From Modestobacter sp. (GTDB taxonomy: Bacteria; Actinomycetota; Actinomycetes; Mycobacteriales; Geodermatophilaceae): DNA of 18,549 bases. The notes beneath the pieces are model-generated. The model saw nothing but the letters and a program-made list of their open reading frames with translations. It did no database searches and was not told the DNA's origin. How positions within the stretch are numbered: position 1 is the first letter of the stretch; the number at the start of each line of letters is the position of its first letter. This document shows positions 1-7,306 of the stretch, in pieces. The position numbers and the translations under genes are program-made. Location: the NCBI GenBank assembly GCA_025963425.1, contig JAOPUQ010000089.1, forward strand, positions 1 to 18,549, in the 5' to 3' direction.

Positions 1-371
1 GCCAGCGGGATCCCGGCCAGCTGCAGCACGTGCGGCCGCTCGCCCAGGGCCAGGGCGACGATCACCGGCACGCCACCGCCGGTGGCGCCGATCGGCGCCA
101 TGACGCTGATCGGCAGGAACCGCGCCGCCTCCATCATGGCCGTCAGCGCCAGCCCGTTGGCGACCCCGGCCAGCAATCCCAGCACCAGCCAGCGCCCGTC
201 CGGAACCGCCGATCCGCCGGCCAGCAGCACCGCCGCCGCCACGGCCACGGCCGCTACCTGCCCCATGGCGAGCACCGCCGAGGGGCTGTGGCTGCGGCTG
301 AGCACCGGCCCCAGGTAGCCGGCTGCCCCGAACAGCAGGGCGGTGAGCAGCCCGAGCAGCACCGCGGTCAC
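1..371 (-). CDS. EamA/DMT-family membrane transporter, N-terminal part (cut by window edge)
   Basis: The visible 123 residues are almost entirely hydrophobic, with about four membrane segments near residues 2-21, 31-52, 60-80 and 86-109. The fourth segment ends in LALGERPHVLQLAGIPL, which resembles the 'GE(R/K)...q..G' signature at the end of a helical hairpin in EamA/DMT (drug/metabolite) transporters. The GTG start at 371 has a GGGGG stretch about 7 bases upstream, and no ATG is available nearby. It begins 43 bases after the stop of the molybdopterin subunit on the same strand, so it is probably the distal gene of that operon. A small-molecule importer or exporter for the substrate or a product would fit. 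The direction of transport is unknown. The C-terminus lies outside the window. Confidence 0.7.
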   Translation of the reverse strand, partial: MTAVLLGLLTALLFGAAGYLGPVLSRSHSPSAVLAMGQVAAVAVAAAVLLAGGSAVPDGRWLVLGLLAGVANGLALTAMMEAARFLPISVMAPIGATGGGVPVIVALALGERPHVLQLAGIPL

Positions 372-414
372 CGCCGCACCCCCGACGGCGCGGCGGCTCC
401 GGCCGGGTGGGCGG

Positions 415-2574
415 TCAGCTGGACTCGATCGCCGCGGCGACCCGCTCGGGGGTCAGCGGCAGGTCGCGCACCCGCACGCCGAGGGCATCGGCGAGGGCGT
501 TGGCCACCGCCGCGGCCACCGGTCCCCCGGTCACCTCACCCGCCCCGAGCGGCGGCTCGGCCGGGCGGGGGACGAGCCGGACGTGCACCTCCGGGACGTC
601 GGGGAACCGGAGGACCGGATAGCCGTCCCAGTCGCGGCTGGCCACCCCGTGGCGGTCGAGGACCACCTGCTCCCGCAGCACCCAGCTGGTCGCCTGGATG
701 GCGCCGCCCTCGATCTGGTTCGCCAGGCCGTCCGGGTTGATCACCTGCCCCACGTCCACGGCGACCCAGAGGTCGGTCACCCGCACCTCGGAGACGGCCT
801 CCACCCGGGCGACCACGGCGCAGTGGCCACAGATGCCCTTGTAGCGCGAGTAGGCCAGCCCCCAGCCCACCGGGTCCCCGGGCCGGCGGCTGCGCCACCC
901 GGCGCTGTCCGCCGCCACCTGCAGCACCTCGCGGGCCCGTTCGTCGGGGAGGTGGCGCAGCCGGTAGTCCAGCGGATCGGCGCCGGCGGACCGGGCGAGG
1001 TCGTCCACCGCGGACTCGATGGCGAAGACGTTCATCGTGGCGCCCAGCCCCCGCAGGGCGGAGGTCCGCACCGGCGTCTCGAGCAGCCGGTGGGCCCGCA
1101 CGTCCAGGTCGGCGACGTCGTAGGGCGGCGTGGCGTTGCGCCCGGTCCCGCCGCCCACCGCGAGCGGCGGATCGGCCGCGGGCACCGCTGCGACGTCCGC
1201 CGCGTGCCAGGCGCCGAGCAGACCGGGCTGCCCGGCGAAGCCCGGACGGCTGTCGTGCCCGGCGCCCCACGCGTCCTGCCGCCAGGTCACCAGGTCGCCG
1301 CGGTCGTCGACGCCGACCGCGACCTCGACCACCATGGCCGGACCCACCGGTTCCCAGGCGAACTCGTCGTCGCGGGACCACACCACCTGCACCGGCCGCC
1401 CGGGCACCGACCGGGCGAGCAGCGCCGCATCGAAGGCGACGTCGTCGGCGCTGTTGTGGCCGTAGCAGCCGGCGCCGGGCACATGGTGGACGACGACCCG
1501 GTCGGGGTCCACGCGCAGGCAGGCCGCCAGTGCCCGCCGCAACGGGTGGACGCCCTGGGTGTGGCTCCACACCGACACCTGGTCACCGTTCCAGTGCGCG
1601 ACGGCGCAGCCCGGGCCGATCGAGGCGTGGCTGAGGGGCTGCCGGCTGTAGGCGGTCCGGACGACGTCCGCCACGCGGGCGCCGGCCGACCGGTCCGACC
1701 GGCGCTCGACCGCGGTCTCCTCGGCCGGTCGGCCCACCGTCTCCGGGACCGGGTCGACCTCCGCACACGCGTCCGGTTCCTGCCACGTCGCGCAGCGGCG
1801 CAGCACCTCGGCGGCCCGCACCGCCTCCTCCTCACGATCGGCGACGACGCCGAGGAAGCTCCCCTCCCGCACCACGGCGAGGACGGCGGGGAGGGCGCGG
1901 GCGGGCCGGTCGTCGACCGTGACCAGACGGGCGACGGGCGACGGCGGCCGCACCACGCGCCCGAACAGCTGACCGGGCAGCGCCAGGTCGTGCACGAAGG
2001 CCGGAGCACCGGCCAGCTTCGCCTCGAGGTCCCGCCGCGGCACGCTGCGCCCGACCACCGTGTGCCGGGCCGGATCCTTGGGCGGGGCGGTGCCGGTGAC
2101 CGCGACGTCCAGCAACCCGGGCCGCACGAGGGACCAGTAGTCCCCGCGCGCCACGCCGTCGGCGTCCCGCACCGCGCCGTCGTGGACCTGCAGCTCCCCG
2201 ACCGGGATGCCCGTGCGGCGGGAGACGACCGACAGCAGGAGACGGCGGACCTCGGCGCAGACGGTGCGCACGGCACCGCCGGAGTCCATCACCGACCGGC
2301 TGCCCGCGGTCAGCCCCTCGTCCGGCCCGGCGTCGGTGCTGGCCGGCACCGGCTCCACGCGCGACCAGTCGACGTCCAGCTCCTCGGCGGCGATCTGCGC
2401 GAGCGCGGTGACGATGCCCTGCCCCAGCTCGACCTTCCCGATCCGCAGCAGCACGCGGCCCTCGGGCCGCAGCTCCACCCACTGGGAGAGCAGCGTCCCG
2501 GCCCCGTCCCCCGGGCCGGGGGCAGGCCGGATCGGGTGCTCGGCGGGGACCGCGCCGGCCTCAGGCACGACCAC
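415..2574 (-). CDS. Molybdenum hydroxylase, molybdopterin-binding large subunit (IorB/NicB-like)
   Basis: At 719 residues this matches the xanthine dehydrogenase/aldehyde oxidase molybdenum-binding family, in the isoquinoline 1-oxidoreductase/nicotinate dehydrogenase branch. The N-terminal signature GKVELGQGIVTALAQIAAEEL (GQG at 51-53) is typical of IorB-type subunits, in which the order of subdomains differs from xanthine dehydrogenase. A second cofactor loop, NQIEGGAIQ, lies near 618-626. The catalytic glutamate is kept as GAGEVTGG (Glu about 680). No CxxCH heme motif is present, so the cytochrome tail of Pseudomonas NicB is missing. The enzyme should hydroxylate a nitrogen heteroaromatic ring with oxygen from water. 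The start overlaps the amidase stop by 14 bases. A second GTG at 2568 is also possible, since neither has a strong ribosome site. The substrate cannot be deduced. Confidence 0.88.
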   Translation of the reverse strand: MVVPEAGAVPAEHPIRPAPGPGDGAGTLLSQWVELRPEGRVLLRIGKVELGQGIVTALAQIAAEELDVDWSRVEPVPASTDAGPDEGLTAGSRSVMDSGGAVRTVCAEVRRLLLSVVSRRTGIPVGELQVHDGAVRDADGVARGDYWSLVRPGLLDVAVTGTAPPKDPARHTVVGRSVPRRDLEAKLAGAPAFVHDLALPGQLFGRVVRPPSPVARLVTVDDRPARALPAVLAVVREGSFLGVVADREEEAVRAAEVLRRCATWQEPDACAEVDPVPETVGRPAEETAVERRSDRSAGARVADVVRTAYSRQPLSHASIGPGCAVAHWNGDQVSVWSHTQGVHPLRRALAACLRVDPDRVVVHHVPGAGCYGHNSADDVAFDAALLARSVPGRPVQVVWSRDDEFAWEPVGPAMVVEVAVGVDDRGDLVTWRQDAWGAGHDSRPGFAGQPGLLGAWHAADVAAVPAADPPLAVGGGTGRNATPPYDVADLDVRAHRLLETPVRTSALRGLGATMNVFAIESAVDDLARSAGADPLDYRLRHLPDERAREVLQVAADSAGWRSRRPGDPVGWGLAYSRYKGICGHCAVVARVEAVSEVRVTDLWVAVDVGQVINPDGLANQIEGGAIQATSWVLREQVVLDRHGVASRDWDGYPVLRFPDVPEVHVRLVPRPAEPPLGAGEVTGGPVAAAVANALADALGVRVRDLPLTPERVAAAIESS

Positions 2575-4900
2575 CGGACAGCGGCCCGAAGGCCGGCGGG
2601 GGGATCCGGCGCCGGGACGCCGCCTCGTACGCGGACGCGACGTGCAGCAGGACGTCCTCCCTGCCCGGCTCGGCCCGGAACACCAGCGAGAACGGCAGCC
2701 CGGGGGCCGGGATCGTCGTCGGGGTGGCCGACTCGGTCGGCACGTACCGCGTCCCGTCGGCGCTGAGGACGAAGACCGGGTCGTACACGGTCGTCACGTA
2801 CCCGGCCGGCACCAGCACCTCGGTGAGGCCCGCGTTGGGTCCGAAGAACGATTCCAGGCGCAGATTCTGCGGAGTGCCCGGCTCGATGGCGTGGCCGATC
2901 AGACCGGGGGGCAGCGGAGTGTGCAGGCGGACCAGCGCGTCGAGCCGGTTCTCCAGCAGGACCATCATGTCCACCCGCCGCAGCAGCTCTCGCAGGATGA
3001 TCCGCTCGTTCACCCCCTGGCGTCCGCCGAGGGGGTTGCGCATGTCCGCCACCTCGGCCCAGTTCTGCCACCACGCGCGCTGGTCGTCCCCCCAGAACTT
3101 GGAGCGCTGGTTCAGGGCGGCCCAGTCGTCGAGCGTCTCCGCGTACCCGCGTTCGGCCCAGTCCGCGACGCGGCGGCCGAGGTACTGCGAGACGTGGAAG
3201 CGGAACGCCATCGCGAGCTGCTGGTCCTGGACGGTGGCGATGTCCAGGTCGGCGGGCGGCGGCACACGCCCGTCGGCGAGCGCCACGAGGTAGTCGACCG
3301 GCTGCATGCTGCCGGTCCCGAGGACCACACCGGGCTCGAACTCCGTCGGCACGACCGCCGCGGCAACCTCGGGGAAGACCGGCCCGCCGTCGGCCCCGAG
3401 CCGGAACAGCAGGTCGGGCATGAAGACCGGCACCAGTCGGGCCAGCGCCCGCCGGAAGTCGGTCCCCATCGCCTCCACCCCGGGGTCGCGCGGCCAGAGC
3501 GGGTCACCCGACTCGACCAGCGTCGCCCCGAGATGCCCACCGAGCACCGAGGTGATCTCCGCGGCGGCGGCCGGCGGGATCACCGACGAGGCGTGCGCCC
3601 CGGGCCGCAGGAGCATGGACTCACGGACCACGCCGATCCGGAGGCCACGCAGGGCGTTCGCCGTCCCCGCGGCGCACGCGTGGCCGGCGTAGGGCGTGGA
3701 CAGGCGCCCCGAGCGGGGCACCGTGGTGTAGGGATCCCGCGGGTCGTAGTGGCCCTCGGCCGGGTCGGTGAGCGCGTCCAGGACCTTCGCGGCGTCGCCG
3801 AGGGTGCGTGCGTGGATGCCGCTGCGATCGACGTAGATGTCGGCGCCGAGGGCGCCGCCGTCGAACCCGAGCAGCCCCTTGGCCGGCAGGATGAGGGCGA
3901 CGGCGTTGTGGTTGGACGGGCCGCGGCACGACGCCCGCGTCTCCTCCCCCAGGCTGCACATGACCAGGTTGGTGCTCACCGACAGGGCCGAGCCCGCGCT
4001 CGATCCGAGGGAGGCCGACCGGGTGGTGTCGTAGGGGTTGGCCGGGTTGCCGCCCCAGGTGCTGCGCTGGTACCCCAGCGTGGAGGGCAGCACCTGGTCG
4101 GGCACGTGCGGGCCCCCGGGGTCCCCGACCCGGCCGTTGTACTCGGTGTTGACCGCCTTGGCGTAGACGATGGCGCCCTGGGCGCGCAACTGCTCCACCA
4201 GCAGGTGGTCCCGCGCGGGGAAGTCGATGTCGAACCGGGCGTCGGCCCCGCCGGTCGAGCGCATGTCCCTGGTGTCGAAGGGGTCCTTGAAGGAGAAGAC
4301 GACGCCGTACATCGGCATCGCCGCCAGGTCCGGTTCGCGGCCATAGGTGGCGTCCAGCTCCGCCGCGCGTTCCAGCGCGTCGGGCTGCTGGCGGAAGAGC
4401 TCGCACACCGGCGGGGCGTCCAGCGGCAGCGGCCCCTCGGAGGGGTGCCGGTCGAAGTCCCCGCGGCAGGTGACGGAGCGCTCGCCGCGGATGTTCAGGG
4501 TCACCAGGGCGTTCACCTGCCCGGCGTCGGGCCTGCCGACGAGCATCCCGAACTGCTGCTCCACGTCCGGGTCGGAGGCCGTCGGCTCCATCCGGCCGAA
4601 CTCCAGGGGCGGTCCGGTGTACCGCTCCAGGTCGGGCAGCACCGTCGAGGCAGCGACCGTCTCCGTGGGGAACTCCAGCGGTCGGGTCGCCCGGACCACC
4701 CCCGTCGCGGCCGGCACCGGGGCGCCGTCCGGGGTGAGGAGCTGGGTGCAGACCCCGTTGTAGGCCCGGGCCCGGTCGATGTACTGCTGCACGACCTCGA
4801 CGCAGGTCGTCTGCCCGGACCGGATGGCCCGGTGCAGGTCGTCGATGGTCGCCTCTTCCAGGCGGAAGGGCCCATCGGTGGCCGCGTCCTGGTCGGTCAT
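2561..4900 (-). CDS. Long amidase-signature hydrolase (779 aa)
   Basis: This is an amidase-signature enzyme with an intact Lys/cis-Ser/Ser triad by spacing: Lys205 in VFSFKDPFD, Ser300 in LGSSAGSA and Ser324 in EETRASCRGPS. The 24-residue gap between the two serines is standard. Two things are odd. The protein is about 250-300 residues longer than common amidases, with about 130 unassigned residues (51-190) before the catalytic lysine and a long C-terminal part. The usual T-D-T-G-G-S-I-R box reads E-E-T-R-A-S-C-R. ATG at 4900 overlaps the TGA of the [2Fe-2S] subunit (ATGA), so translation is probably coupled. The gene sits between the two subunits of a molybdenum hydroxylase. It should hydrolyse an amide, possibly a ring-opened intermediate or an amide side chain of the substrate, but this is inference. 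Confidence 0.85.
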   Translation of the reverse strand: MTDQDAATDGPFRLEEATIDDLHRAIRSGQTTCVEVVQQYIDRARAYNGVCTQLLTPDGAPVPAATGVVRATRPLEFPTETVAASTVLPDLERYTGPPLEFGRMEPTASDPDVEQQFGMLVGRPDAGQVNALVTLNIRGERSVTCRGDFDRHPSEGPLPLDAPPVCELFRQQPDALERAAELDATYGREPDLAAMPMYGVVFSFKDPFDTRDMRSTGGADARFDIDFPARDHLLVEQLRAQGAIVYAKAVNTEYNGRVGDPGGPHVPDQVLPSTLGYQRSTWGGNPANPYDTTRSASLGSSAGSALSVSTNLVMCSLGEETRASCRGPSNHNAVALILPAKGLLGFDGGALGADIYVDRSGIHARTLGDAAKVLDALTDPAEGHYDPRDPYTTVPRSGRLSTPYAGHACAAGTANALRGLRIGVVRESMLLRPGAHASSVIPPAAAAEITSVLGGHLGATLVESGDPLWPRDPGVEAMGTDFRRALARLVPVFMPDLLFRLGADGGPVFPEVAAAVVPTEFEPGVVLGTGSMQPVDYLVALADGRVPPPADLDIATVQDQQLAMAFRFHVSQYLGRRVADWAERGYAETLDDWAALNQRSKFWGDDQRAWWQNWAEVADMRNPLGGRQGVNERIILRELLRRVDMMVLLENRLDALVRLHTPLPPGLIGHAIEPGTPQNLRLESFFGPNAGLTEVLVPAGYVTTVYDPVFVLSADGTRYVPTESATPTTIPAPGLPFSLVFRAEPGREDVLLHVASAYEAASRRRIPPPAFGPLSGGRA

Positions 4901-5520
4901 CGCCCAGCTCCTGTCGCATCGTCGGACCTGCGGTCGTCCGCGGAACGGGTCGCGCGGTCCGCCGGACCGTCGGTTCCGGCCGTGCGCTCCGCACCCGGTA
5001 GGCCCCGTGCGGCCCGCAGGGAGCCGGCGGCCTCCTCCGTCGCCCGCAGCACCCGGCCGTGGCTGCCGCACCGGCAGAGGTTCCGTTCGAGGGCACCGGC
5101 GACGGTCGCCCGCCCCGGGCACGGGTCGGCACGCAGCAGGGCGCAGGCTGCGACGAGGATGCCGGACGTGCAGTAGCCGCACTGCGCCGCCTGGTGCGCC
5201 AGGAAGGACCGCTGGAGGGCCTGCATGCCCTCGTCGTCCGCCAGCCCCTCGACCGTGACGACCTCGTGGCCGGCCGCCGCCCAGGCGGGCAGGTCGCACG
5301 ACGGGGTGGGGTGCCCGTCCAGGAGCACCATGCACGCGCCGCACTGCCCCAGCCCGCAGCCGAACCGGGACCCGCGGAGGTCCAGGTCGTTCCGCAGCAG
5401 GTAGAGCAGCGGGGTGTCGCTCCGGCAGGTCACCTCGTGGTCCCGGCCGTTGACCCGCAGCCGGACGACCTCGGGGGCGGGCAGGCTCTGCGCGGTGGCC
5501 CATCCCGGCGCGGCGGTCAC
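4897..5520 (-). CDS. Molybdenum hydroxylase, [2Fe-2S] small subunit (IorA/NicA-like)
   Basis: The 207-residue protein has the two cluster domains of this family. The plant-type ferredoxin ligands are Cys55, Cys60, Cys63 and Cys75 (FGCGLGQCGACMVL). The helical second domain has Cys114, Cys117 (QCGYC), Cys149 and Cys151 (NLCRCG). It passes electrons from the molybdenum centre of the 415-2574 subunit. The GTG start at 5520 forms a GTGA overlap with the stop of the upstream alpha/beta-hydrolase. A longer upstream reading exists but would only cover that hydrolase. The last 45 or so residues are a charged, Asp/Arg/Ala/Gly-rich tail beyond the conserved domain. No FAD-binding medium subunit is encoded in the window, which agrees with the two-subunit IorAB/NicAB architecture. 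The electron acceptor is unknown. Confidence 0.92.
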   Translation of the reverse strand: MTAAPGWATAQSLPAPEVVRLRVNGRDHEVTCRSDTPLLYLLRNDLDLRGSRFGCGLGQCGACMVLLDGHPTPSCDLPAWAAAGHEVVTVEGLADDEGMQALQRSFLAHQAAQCGYCTSGILVAACALLRADPCPGRATVAGALERNLCRCGSHGRVLRATEEAAGSLRAARGLPGAERTAGTDGPADRATRSADDRRSDDATGAGR

Positions 5521-6371
5521 GTCCGCACGGTCGTCGTCCGGGCGCCGGGGTCGGCGACGGCCGCGGTGAGCCATCCGGTGACCAGCGCCGCCACCTGGTC
5601 CTCCACGCCGGTGTAGAAGTGGTCGCAGTCCTCGAGCACCCGGACGTCGACCGGGCCCGCCGCCCGCTCGGCGAACCGCTCGGCGGGGTACATCTCCCGG
5701 TCCTCCCGGTCCCCCCGCACGAACAGCGTCGGGCAGGCGATCTCGGGTGCGGCCCCGAGCAGCGACGGCACGTTGGTCAACCCGTCGAGGAAGCTGGCGG
5801 CAGATGTGACGTACCACCAGCCGGGGAGCAGCATGAGCTCGTCGGGGCGGCCGTCGGCGACCAGCTCCTGGGCCTGCCGGGTGAACTCCGGCAGCCGGTC
5901 GCCCGCCAGGAGTCCCAGTCTGGACGCCAGGGGCATCCACTCCCGGCCCCCGCAGTGCGCGGACAGCAGGACCAGGGCCGGGATCCCGGTGTGGTCGGCC
6001 ACGTAGCGGGACGCCAGCAGGCCCCCGTTGCTGTGCCCCACCACACTCGGCGAGGGGTGTCCCCGCGCAGCCAGGAACTGCCCCGCCAGTTCGTTGTCGG
6101 CCATCGCCTGGGCCGCGGTCTGGAACGCGTTGCCCTCGGGGCGGCGGGTCCGCGCGGCCAACGTGTCGTGGCCCCGGCGGTTGAACGTCAGGCAGGCGAA
6201 CCCGGCGTCGACCAGCCGGGGCGGCAGGAAGCGCGGCGGCCCGGTGTAGAAGTTCATGCCGTTGCCGTGCATGAGCAGCACCGCCCCGCGCACCTCCCGG
6301 TCCTCGGGCAGGTGGTAGAGCCCGTCCAGCGGGGTGGTGTCGGTCGGGATGGAGACCAGCTCGGTGCGCAC
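5517..6371 (-). CDS. Alpha/beta-hydrolase
   Basis: This is a 284-residue alpha/beta-hydrolase fold protein. The oxyanion region LLMHGNG lies at about 32-38, the nucleophile elbow is GHSNGG with Ser114, and a plausible acid and base are Asp221 (VRGDRED) and His251 (DCDHFY). There is no signal peptide, so it is probably cytoplasmic. The GTG at 6371 lies 13 bases after the SDR stop, and the 4-base overlap with the [2Fe-2S] subunit places it inside the operon. The spacer and the first base of the start codon form a GC palindrome (6371-6383), which makes the ribosome site hard to judge. Family members cleave esters, lactones, amides or C-C bonds (for example 2,6-dihydroxypseudooxynicotine hydrolase of nicotine degraders). 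I cannot assign the bond here. Confidence 0.8.
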   Translation of the reverse strand: MRTELVSIPTDTTPLDGLYHLPEDREVRGAVLLMHGNGMNFYTGPPRFLPPRLVDAGFACLTFNRRGHDTLAARTRRPEGNAFQTAAQAMADNELAGQFLAARGHPSPSVVGHSNGGLLASRYVADHTGIPALVLLSAHCGGREWMPLASRLGLLAGDRLPEFTRQAQELVADGRPDELMLLPGWWYVTSAASFLDGLTNVPSLLGAAPEIACPTLFVRGDREDREMYPAERFAERAAGPVDVRVLEDCDHFYTGVEDQVAALVTGWLTAAVADPGARTTTVRT

Positions 6372-6384
6372 CGGGGGCCCCGGG

Positions 6385-7164
6385 TCAGTACATCGCCAGG
6401 CCGGCGGAGACGTTGACGTCCTCACCGGTGATCGAGGCCGCGCGGGAGGAGGCGAGGAAGACCGTGGTGTCCGCGACGTCGCGCGGGCTGACCAGCCGCT
6501 GCAGCGGGGAACCACCGGCGAAGTCCGCCCGCGCCTCTTCCACGGTGATCCCCCGGGCCGCCGCCTGCTGCTCGAACACCCAGCCCAGCCGCTCACCCTC
6601 CACGCCGCCGGGCGACACGAGGTTCACCCGGATGCCCGACGTGCCCACTTCCCACGCCAGCGTGCGGACCATCCCGATGAGCGCGGTCTTCGACGCCGCG
6701 TAGGGGGTCCGGTTGACCAGCGGCCGCTTGCCGGTGACCGAGCCGATGACCACCACCGACCCCGAGCGCCGGGCGATCATCCCCGGCAGGAAGGCCTTGC
6801 AGACCAGGAAGGTCCCGGTGACGTTGACCCGGAAGGTGTCCTCCCACTCCTCGGCCTCCAGCTCCCAGAGCGGCTTGCTCGGTCCGCCGACACCGCTGTT
6901 GTTGACCAGCACGTCGACGCGCCCGAACTCCGCCTGGGCCGCCTGGGCGGCCGCCTCGATGGACGCCGCGTCGCGCAGGTCCATGGGGGCGATCAACGCC
7001 CGCCGCCCGGCGCCGCGGACCAACTCGGCCACCTCCTTCATCGGTCCCTCGGAGCGGCCGGTCAGCACCATGTCGGCGCCCTCGGCCGCCATGCGCAGCG
7101 CGATCTCCCGTCCGATGCCGGTCCCGGCGCCGGTCACCACGGCGACTGATCCATCCAGCAGCAT
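6385..7164 (-). CDS. Short-chain dehydrogenase/reductase (SDR)
   Basis: This is a classical SDR of 259 residues. It has the cofactor loop TGAGTGIG near the N-terminus, NNSGVGG in place of the usual NNAG, a catalytic serine in IGSVTGK and the YAASK catalytic Tyr/Lys pair, followed by the usual Pro-Gly segment (SPGGVEG). It should interconvert an alcohol and a ketone with NAD(P)H. ATG 7164 was chosen because GGGAG lies 5 bases upstream and the SDR fold starts at once (MLLDGSVAVVTG). An upstream in-frame start near 7251 would add 29 low-complexity residues. It is the first gene of a tightly packed run (SDR, hydrolase, [2Fe-2S] subunit, amidase, molybdopterin subunit). A strong hairpin at 7241-7281 precedes it. 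Confidence 0.9.
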   Translation of the reverse strand: MLLDGSVAVVTGAGTGIGREIALRMAAEGADMVLTGRSEGPMKEVAELVRGAGRRALIAPMDLRDAASIEAAAQAAQAEFGRVDVLVNNSGVGGPSKPLWELEAEEWEDTFRVNVTGTFLVCKAFLPGMIARRSGSVVVIGSVTGKRPLVNRTPYAASKTALIGMVRTLAWEVGTSGIRVNLVSPGGVEGERLGWVFEQQAAARGITVEEARADFAGGSPLQRLVSPRDVADTTVFLASSRAASITGEDVNVSAGLAMY

Positions 7165-7240
7165 GTGCACTCCCGTTCTCCCGGCCCTCGCCGGTTGTGT
7201 GTCAGCGGCGCTCGGCGCGATCCGCTGCTCGGAGACGTCC

Positions 7241-7281
7241 CGGCGCTGCACCGGCCCGCGGACGGGACCGGCGCAGCGCCG
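7241..7281 (-). terminator. Strong GC hairpin between the cyclase and SDR genes
   Basis: The outer arms GGCGCTGC (7242-7249) and GCAGCGCC (7273-7280) pair perfectly, with one further C-G pair outside. Inside these, CCGG pairs with CCGG and CCCG with CGGG around a CGGA tetraloop (7259-7262), broken only by one mismatch and one bulged A. It begins about 25 bases after the cyclase stop in the direction of transcription. There is no following T-run on the minus strand, so it could be an actinobacterial-type terminator, an attenuator or an mRNA-processing site. Its position suggests that the FAD hydroxylase-cyclase pair and the SDR-led operon may be separate or unequally expressed transcripts. I see no convincing promoter in the rest of the 142-base gap. 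Confidence 0.55.
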
Positions 7282-7306
7282 CGTGCTTGTCCGGCTCAGC
7301 CGGGAC

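Noticed and set aside
343..2766. 807-residue plus-strand open frame opposite the molybdopterin subunit
   Set aside because: Low-complexity Arg/Gly/Pro/His-rich translation with no domain. It is a GC-bias shadow of the clearly conserved minus-strand gene.
2207..5176. 989-residue plus-strand open frame opposite the amidase
   Set aside because: It runs antisense across three genuine genes with no recognisable motif and an antisense-type composition (His, Val, Arg, Gly, Pro).
415..5520. Xanthine dehydrogenase (purine oxidation)
   Set aside because: The N-terminal order of the Mo subunit is IorB-like and no FAD subunit is present. Purine pathway neighbours are also lacking apart from the ambiguous hydantoinase/allantoinase-like gene.
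6371..6383. GC palindrome at the alpha/beta-hydrolase start as a control element
   Set aside because: It is made only of G/C runs, which arise easily at this base composition, and nothing else supports a regulatory role.
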